Below, piece by piece: positions 57,549 through 64,000 of a stretch of DNA of 64,000 nt. This DNA comes from Simmondsia chinensis (taxonomy: Eukaryota; Streptophyta; Magnoliopsida; Caryophyllales; Simmondsiaceae). The notes below the pieces were generated by a model, which had not been told where the DNA came from, did not search any database, and worked only from the letters and a program-made list of their open reading frames with translations. The stretch is taken from NCBI GenBank assembly GCA_018398585.1, contig JAGTTD010000008.1:8258501-8322500 (forward strand). Direction: 5' to 3'. Position numbers and translations under genes: made by a program. Every line of letters starts with the position of its first letter. The stretch's first letter is position 1.

Positions 57549-57585
<37 letters not shown>

Positions 57586-57774
57586 CTTCCACACAAACGA
57601 CCTCCTCGTCTCCTCTTCCCTCGTCGACCTCTCCTTGTAGCTCGCGTTGTTGTCGTTCACCGCATCGGTGGTTGAGGTCCAAAAGCCCCACCGTGTTGTT
57701 GTTGTCCTCTCACCTCACTTTCTCAATCCACCGCCACCACTGCACCGCGAACGCTAGTTCCTCACTGCATCATA
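57425..57774 (+). other. pyrimidine-rich region with CT microsatellite
   Basis: Distinctly GC-richer than its surroundings, with a CT run at about 57550-57582. It then has TCGTCGACC and CACCGCC-type sequence, like a 5' untranslated first exon. En/Spm elements have a GC-rich first exon at this place, or it could be a captured host fragment. The retrotransposon insertion at 57775 interrupts it. The open frame here is low-complexity. Confidence 0.4.
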
Positions 57775-58189
57775 TGTTATGCTTGAAGATGAATCTTGGA
57801 TCATAACCTAAATAAGAGAATATGAGATGAAAAAGATGTGAAATCAAGATAAGTAATAGAGAGAAAATAGAGAAGATAAGATGATAATTTGAGTAGGGAG
57901 AAGAAAAAGATACTTTCATTATCATTGAATGAATCTTATAAATGAAGAAACTCACATACTTATACCAGCAATCCACTAATGGCAGCTAAGAGCTGTACAA
58001 TGCACCAAGACACTTATCCTAACCGACTTAACCAACCTAAGCCGCCAATCTTGACCTTCTACTAACATTTGACTAACCTTGACTTATACAAGCTAATTAA
58101 TCTATATCTAAGGACTTATACTAGATTAACACAAGCCCATGGAATATTAGTACTTTAATTTCATGATCCCCATTTCGAGAATCTTGACA
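57775..58189 (-). repeat. 3' LTR of the pol-less element
   Basis: 415 bp, colinear with 61866-62289, with small indels and substitutions. Confidence 0.88.
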
Positions 58190-58509
58190 ATACTCCCCCC
58201 TTTGAGATTCTTGTCTCAAGAATCTTAGTAGAAAAGTTGTAGTCTTGTAGAATCCTTGATGTTGAACTTGTTTCAAGACCTGCTCTTGATGATAAATTCC
58301 TCCTGTTTTTGACATCGTAGCTTTAACAATTGATGATGACTTTGAAACTTGAAGTTGCTTATTGACTTGTATGCACTCTATAACAACTTGGATCTCATTT
58401 CTACTCTTGTAGCTGCTCCAAAATCCACTTCCAATCAAATTTTACACTCCTATTGCAGTCTTGCTTTCATTTCGGCAGCATGATTTGAGAAAAGCTTGCG
58501 AATCTCCTC

Positions 58510-59591
58510 TCATTTGAGAGGTTTTACTACAAATTTCCTACTACTTTTGATCAAGACATGAATGTTCTTGAGACTTTGATGATTCTTAGAAACTTTCACA
58601 TCATTCTCTATCTTTCTCTTCATGCCTTTCCAACTTGCTATAGCACTACCAAGCCCAAACACCACTTTCCTTCCGACCATTGCAGTCCACTTGATAGAAA
58701 ATTGATCAACTTCATGGAATTCACAAACATTTCCCAACCATTCACTTCGCTCTGCAATAACAACTGAGTGCCCCAAACTTATTTTCAAATACTTGAGAGC
58801 ATTCATTAACAACAGCTGCTTATCTTCCCTTACCATGATCTACCAAATTACTTATTGCTAACATCTGCATTAACTTGTGTTTTTGATTAATGATTTTATA
58901 CGCAAACAACAAGTAAACCTTCCCTTCAAAACCCTCACAGTCAGAGTTCAAAAAGGCTTCAGCTATAACAAAATAATAGAATGCTTTCTTGTGCACAAAA
59001 TCAGCATATACTCTGGGACAATTGAACTGTTGGCTTGAAATTTGGGAACTTCATCCCACCAAGGAAGGTCATCAGATTTAATAGCTATTTGCCATAATGA
59101 TTTACTCACTTCCTGAACTCTTAAGGACGCCCACCCTTCTTCATCTTGCTTACAAGACACGGATCTCAGTACCTTCTCAAAGCCTTCAGACCCTGCCTGA
59201 ACTTCCTCTTGCTTCCTGCTTTCAAATGAAGTTCTATAGCTAAAATGATTCCTTTCCTTTCCTTGTCTGTAGTAAGACAAGCTGATTTCTTACTGATAGA
59301 ATACTTTCTTCTCTTTGCCAATTGGATTATCCTTTTGATCCATGAACAAGCCTCGACTCCATCTATTGACCACATCACCACCTTAGGCTACCTCAATATC
59401 ATGTTCTTGAGCATGTAAAGCTTGTCAAGAACCATTTTATTTGAATTAAGAAGAAGAAAATCTGGAGGTCTTCCCTTGTAGACTAAGATTGGCTCGACTA
59501 ATGGTCTTAATTTCTTGCTTGAAAAGCACTTCTTGTGACTAAGACCCATTGCTAACTTAATCTTAATGTTAGGCTGTAATGTCATCTTCAA
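58510..59591 (-). pseudogene. unrecognised ORF fragments, 3' part of the internal region
   Basis: Three overlapping or adjacent minus-strand open stretches (59591-59388, 59381-58963 in two frames, 58836-58510) have protein-like composition: basic segments such as WIKRIIQLAKRRKYSISKK and a stretch KWTAMVGRKVVFGLGSAIAS. No known domain is recognised. They may be the broken remains of a larger protein carried by this element, possibly a captured gene. Confidence 0.35.
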
Positions 59592-59827
59592 AATGCAACA
59601 ATCTGATGCTTAGAACTTTAATGTGTACTTGCCATTCCTTAGCTGCAACATTAAATGGATCTTCAACTTGCAATCGCACACTTTTGTTCTGAATTGTTGT
59701 TATCACTTCAAAGTTGAGCTTCTAAAATTCAGCCAAACCAAGTTTATTCTTGGTCTCAAAGCCTAGTGCGATGTTAAATTCTTAATATACAGCTGTAGCT
59801 CCCGGTTCCCGACTGAATCCAGCACCA

Positions 59828-60466
59828 TCAATTGAGTTTTGCTCTCATTCCTGCTCCAATTTCTGCTGCAATTGATGTATTCCTTCCCAAGTTAAATGTA
59901 TCCTTTCCTGGATCAAATGGTCTCAATTGAACCTGATCTGTAACTATGAAATCAACCTTGGACCTTACTGTTACATCATTTACTTGCAGCAATGAAGGAT
60001 CAAGTTCATGTTGTACTGTTGCTACATCAATCTTATCTTGAATTTTCAAATCATGCTGGTCCTATAACAATTCAACCTGATCTACTGAGTGTAATGCTGC
60101 ATTATTAATCTGATTTGCTGCAGCAGCTTCTAAATTCCAACTAATTCCAGCACCACCAGTCGCGTTTTGCTCAACTTTATGCTCAAACACCTTAACTACT
60201 TCAACCATTGATTCATTAACACTTGCGAATCTCAAAATGTCATTCTCCTTAAGAGAAGTTTGATCTAACGGCATATATCTTAGCTCCTTAGCTTGACAAT
60301 TAATAGGTCCTATCATCTCTAGCTCTTCTTCCATATCATTACACATCTTGAGGTAGCTTATGTCTAAAACACAACATTCATTGTATATGTGTCTCTGTGT
60401 AACGAATTGAAGGCAAAGTCGGCACTGCTTCTCGTATAATAGCCAATATGAGCCGTGATGCAGCAC
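59828..60466 (-). pseudogene. unrecognised acidic ORF, 5' part of the internal region
   Basis: One minus-strand frame of about 210 codons with a single TAG at 60064-60062. It has Cys pairs near its start (KQCRLCLQF), an acidic EEELEMIGP stretch, and later DQVQLRPFDPGKDTFNLG. The composition is hydrophilic and Val/Asp-rich, with no zinc knuckle and no match that I recognise. Its position first in the element suggests a gag-like or novel protein. Confidence 0.4.
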
Positions 60467-61851
60467 GTGATAGGAAAATAAGGGCTACAAGAAGGTTCAA
60501 CAACCTTCCCTTTGAATCTTATTAAGAAAATTAATAAAATTATAAAGAGGTGATAATCTCGAGTTCTCACAGGTTGAGAAACGAGTAAAACAAAATAATT
60601 TGAGAATTTGAATTGGAAAAACTAAACTAACCCTAACCTAGACTTCTCCCTTTTATTGGAGGGGAATTTGAATTCAAATCTTCACTAATTTAGAAAATAA
60701 AAATCAAATCAGCAAAATAAGGCAAACAATCAAATTTGTTAAGGAAATCCCAAAGATCACGGCTGAAATCATGCGGATCCGGCACTGGAGCTGCTTCTTG
60801 GCATCACGCCAAGTTCCCTCTCGCCAACCTGCTCTCCTAGCCGGTCACCTCGCTCTGTCCTGTCTTCGCCTGGTTTGTCTAGGCTGGCTGCATCAAGCAG
60901 TAACTTCAATAATGGAAGATGAGATCACTTTCATTCTTTCAAGAGCACCACAAGGCCAAAATACTTAGTAAAGAATATACTCATTTATGAGGTCAAGAGG
61001 CTTTGAGACGTTGATCAAAAGCCTCGCATCATTGGAAGGTTTGATATGAACTGAAGCTAGATTGAACCAATGAGGAATTACATACTATGGCATTTTGCCA
61101 ACACCTTCTGTGTGCAATACATGAAGTTCACTTCCTCACTTTAAAATAAGATTTGAACCTTTGAACTCAGACCTAAACACAAAAGCTTCCTCGCATTATC
61201 CTGAATGTGTATGCACTTGAATAGAATCTAGTGAGATCAAGCGTAATTCCAGCTACCTAATCACGATAGCAGCAGTTCTGGCCAAGAACAAGTACTGAGC
61301 TCGATTAGTGTAATTTCAGCAACTCGAACTGATTCAACAGCTTGATCATGACAAGATCAGCGAATTCAGCTTATAAGATCTCAAGAGTGCAGCTCAATTC
61401 GAGATTAATTCAGTAGGTTCAATATGCAGTCAGCTGAATTGAGTCCAATCCCAACTTGATCGGTGATTCAAGTTACCAAGATGACAAGACCAAGTGTGTG
61501 AGTGTACTACAGTAAACTTGAAAAGAAATCAACAAGATTAAATCCAGTGCAATGAATAATTGATTCAATGCTCTAATAACAACTTGTTAAGAGCAGCAAA
61601 TTCAACTTGCAAGATCTCAAGAATGTAGCTCGATCTGAAGATAATTCAGCAAGTTCAATCTGAAATCTTGATCCAACAAAATCTGAATAACAGAACCTTA
61701 ATATCAATGCAGCATGAACTGAAAGTCGAAACAATTTAAGCACAATTTCTTGATCAAAACAAACTGATCAAGAACTTGATATCAATTAAATTGATCTAAT
61801 GCTTTGCAATCAAATTGAACTAAATCAACTCAATCGGAAGTAAATTCATAA

Positions 61852-61863
61852 GCTCTGATACCA
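61852..61863 (-). other. primer binding site, initiator Met tRNA
   Basis: The minus strand reads TTGGTATCAGAGC directly after the LTR end ATAACA, which fixes the orientation of the element. Confidence 0.88.
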
Positions 61864-61865
61864 AT

Positions 61866-62289
61866 TGTTATGATTCAAGATGAATTTTGGATCATAACCT
61901 AGATAAGAGAATATGAGATGAGAAAGAAGTGAAATCAAGAAGAGTAATAGAGAGAAAATAGAGAAGATAAGATGAGAATTAGAGAGAATTTGAGTAGAGA
62001 GAAGAAGAAGATGCTTTCATTATCATTGAATGAATCTTACAAATGAAGGAATTCACCTACTTACACAAGCAATCCACTAATGGCGGCTAAGGGCTATACA
62101 ATGCACCAAGACACTTATCCTAACCGACTTAACCAACCTAGGCTGCTAATCTTAATCTTCTGCTAACATTTGACTAACCTTGACTTATACAAGCTAATTA
62201 AGCTATATCTAAGGACTTATGCTAGATTAATACAAGCCTATGGATTATTAGTACTTAATTTCATAATCCCCATTTCTTGAATCATGACA
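61866..62289 (-). repeat. 5' LTR of the pol-less element
   Basis: 424 bp. On the minus strand it runs TGTCATGATTC to GAATCATAACA, adjoining the PBS. It has an insertion of about 11 bp (GAGAATTAGAG) relative to the other LTR. Confidence 0.88.
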
Positions 62290-62454
62290 TTGTATTTATC
62301 GCTGTTCTATGTTATTTTCTCATGTCTTTTTTTGATTGTGTAGTTGAAGATCTTATTTATGCTAGGTTTAGTTTTTTATACATATATCCAAATTTTAGAG
62401 AAATTATCACTTAGTTATTCCATTGATTAAAACATTTATAGTTTCTGGTGTTGC

Positions 62455-62935
62455 AGGTTAGAGTTAGATGTTTGAGCCTGAGTCTAATTTGGTTTTTAAG
62501 ATTAGAGTTATAGATGTTTGAAAATCTGATTTGGTTTTAAGGTTTTGGGTAATGTTGTTTAAGTTTGAATCTAGTTTGGTTTTTAGGGTTAGAGTTGAAT
62601 GTTGTTTGAGTTTGAATTTGGTTTGGTTTTTTAGAGTTAGAGTTAAATGTTGTCTGAGTTTGAATCTAATTTAGTTTTTAGGGTTAAGGTTTAATATTAT
62701 TTGAGTTTGAAACTGATTTGGTTTTTAGGGTTATAGTTAAATACTATTGGACTTTGAATCTGATTTGGTTTTTTGGGTTAAGATTAAATGTTGTTTGAGT
62801 TTGAATCTGATTTGGTTTTTAGGGATAGAGTTAAATGTTGTTGGACTTTGAATCTGATTTCGTTTTAATTTATGGTTAAAATTAAATGTTGTTTGAGTTT
62901 CAATTTGATTTTATTTTTAGAGTTAGGTTTTGTAA
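62455..62935 (+). repeat. 47-bp tandem repeat, about 9-10 copies
   Basis: Successive GAGTTTGAA or GACTTTGAA anchors fall at 62608, 62656, 62703, 62750, 62797 and 62844, a spacing of 47-48 bp. The unit carries ATTTGGTTTTTAGGGTTA. Outer copies are more diverged. It lies inside the CACTA element, between the LTR insertion and the transposase region. It is not coding on either strand. Confidence 0.85.
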
Positions 62936-63675
62936 AAATTATTAAAATGATGTAAGATGCAAGTAGAAAGCTTGTCTAAGCACTAGAAAATTGTATGAAT
63001 GCAATTGTATAATGATGTAAGATGCTTTTTGGCAGTACACATTCTTCTTCATTGTATGCCTTATCGTTGCGTAAATGCGGAATAAATGGCAAACATTACA
63101 CTAAATTGTTATACTACTAGACAATCAGTGTATATAATGCGAATAATGGCAATAAATTCGACATTCCTTTCAATTTAGGCATTCAATATAGACTAACTAT
63201 TATACTGTAGCACCATTGAAGCTTTTGAATGCTATATTAGAACATTAAATGCCAAAAAAATTGATTCACACATAAAACAATTAATCAGAGAGATGAAAAT
63301 GGTCAAGTCAAGGAAATGAATGCAATCAAACCTAAAAATTCAGCTTTGCCGCCACTGAAAAGAAATCAATATTCAGCAATGCTTTACCCGATTTAGGGCT
63401 TCGTGAAGACCTATGACAATATTGAGTCAGAATGGGAAATGGTTTCACAATTTTAAGCTTGTCATGTGATTGTTTTATTGCTCATGCGTCGGACATCCAT
63501 TATAAAATACTCCTTCATTCCTATGAAACATACCCATCAACCCATTATTATTTTCTCATTTATCAATTATTTCATACTTTTTTTATGAAACAACTATTAT
63601 GTTCTATGGGCTTCCGCATCTGCAATGTTTCTAAGACATAAATAAAAACATGCCAACTCAAATAAAAATTTACAT
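62936..63675. other. AT-rich CACTA interior
   Basis: No gene recognised. It may hold the intron before the transposase exon. Confidence 0.35.
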
Positions 63676-63707
63676 ATGAAATGTAGATCTATGACAAACA
63701 ACTATAT

Positions 63708-64000
63708 ATGGATCGATCTTGGATGTATCAACGATTGCTCAACGGATATAGTAATCCCAAATTTGATAGAGGGGTTGGGGAGTTTCTTCATTTTGTTTTC
63801 TCCAATGGTTCATGGGTATCATCTGACGGGAAAATTAAGTGTCCGTGCACGAAATGTAAGAACAAAAAATTTGAAGATCGAGATAATGTACACTTTCATC
63901 TGCTAAGTCAGGGATTTAAGAGTCATTAGTTTGTATGGACTGCTCATAGTGAAAGATTTACAGAAGATTTTGACATTTATGGAAAATCATCACAAACAAA
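63708..64000 (+). pseudogene. CACTA transposase-associated domain (TnpD N-terminus, partial)
   Basis: Starts MDRSWMYQRLLNGYSNPKFD and continues GVGEFLHFVFSNGSW, KIKCPCTKCKNKKF and DNVHFHLLSQGF. This is the Transpos_assoc domain found at the N-terminus of plant En/Spm transposases, with its conserved Cys pairs. A TAG at 63927-63929 sits in the short linker before FVWTAHSE, where family members read on, so this copy is broken unless a splice avoids it. The frame continues open to the window end. Confidence 0.8.

Larger units (their letters stand above)
57775..62289 (-). mobile_element. LTR retrotransposon without recognisable pol (LARD-like)
   Basis: LTRs at 57775-58189 and 61866-62289 start and end TG..CA. 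The PBS is complementary to initiator Met tRNA (61852-61863), and the polypurine tract AAAGGGGGGAGTAT lies next to the 3' LTR (58203-58190). Flanks TCATA (57770-57774) and TTGTA (62290-62294) share three of five bases, possibly a decayed duplication. The internal 3.66 kb shows several minus-strand ORFs but no protease, RT or integrase motif. 60600-61850 is a long non-coding leader with internal repeats. Confidence 0.85.
54779..64000 (+). mobile_element. CACTA (En/Spm) transposon, 5' part
   Basis: The terminal inverted repeat start CACTACTAGAAAAC is at 54779. It is followed by a subterminal region (to about 56280) crowded with GCAAATTGCTA and CATAGCAAATTG words in both orientations, typical transposase-binding repeats. 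A CT-rich, GC-richer stretch lies at 57425-57774, and a transposase-associated domain begins at 63708. The element runs off the window and contains an LTR retrotransposon insertion at 57775-62289. The other terminus cannot be seen. Confidence 0.8.

Noticed and set aside
57425..57640. Ser/Leu-rich 71-codon ORF
   Set aside because: Low-complexity translation of a CT microsatellite and surrounding pyrimidine-rich DNA.
62455..62935. CRISPR-like array
   Set aside because: A plain tandem repeat with diverged adjacent units and no unique spacers, in a plant genome.

Overview
The window is nuclear DNA of a flowering plant, almost certainly a eudicot with a repeat-rich genome. It holds one apparently intact host gene, a CONSTANS-LIKE 16 (COL16) type B-box/CCT regulator at 16114-18921. 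Nearly everything else is transposable elements, many nested in one another. The species cannot be fixed from the sequence.

Layout. 1-646: 5' LTR and gag start of a minus-strand Ty1/copia element. 1637-9093: a small non-autonomous LTR element split by a 5.6-kb Ty3/gypsy chromovirus (2714-8341, exact 5-bp target duplication), itself split by a MITE in its RNase H. 9769-11901: a rearranged LTR element holding a MITE, which holds a truncated LINE. 12408-13320: truncated copy of an ORF1-only LINE. 14950-15105: SINE. 16114-18921: COL16, with a 47-bp retroposed scrap in its intron and a SINE just downstream. 19930-20451: LTR. 20793-29660: decayed Tat-type gypsy polyprotein split by a 2.8-kb solo LTR that holds a hAT-type MITE. 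32702-35041: complete ORF1-only LINE. 35155-35828: long-inverted-repeat element holding a 5S-rRNA-headed SINE. 36140-38500: unassigned DNA with a plant-mobile-domain-like fragment. 38506-49766: a copia complex LTR-internal-LTR-internal-LTR inside one target duplication. 50084-54070: gag-only copia remnant. 54779 to the end: a CACTA transposon with subterminal repeats, split by a minus-strand LTR element without a recognisable pol (57775-62289); its transposase-associated domain starts at 63708.

How the parts relate. A LINE fragment and five short retroposons (one with a 5S rRNA head) share one 3' module: a conserved core followed, in most copies, by a TTG-repeat tail. This is what is expected when SINEs borrow a LINE's reverse transcriptase. 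The two ORF1-only LINE copies go straight from ORF1 to the same 3' tail and poly(A), without endonuclease or reverse transcriptase, like mammalian half-a-LINE (HAL1) elements. Nearly all element coding regions carry stops, frameshifts or lost catalytic residues, so they are fossils. The candidates for something little described are the 5S-headed SINE, the HAL1-like LINE family and the three-LTR copia array.
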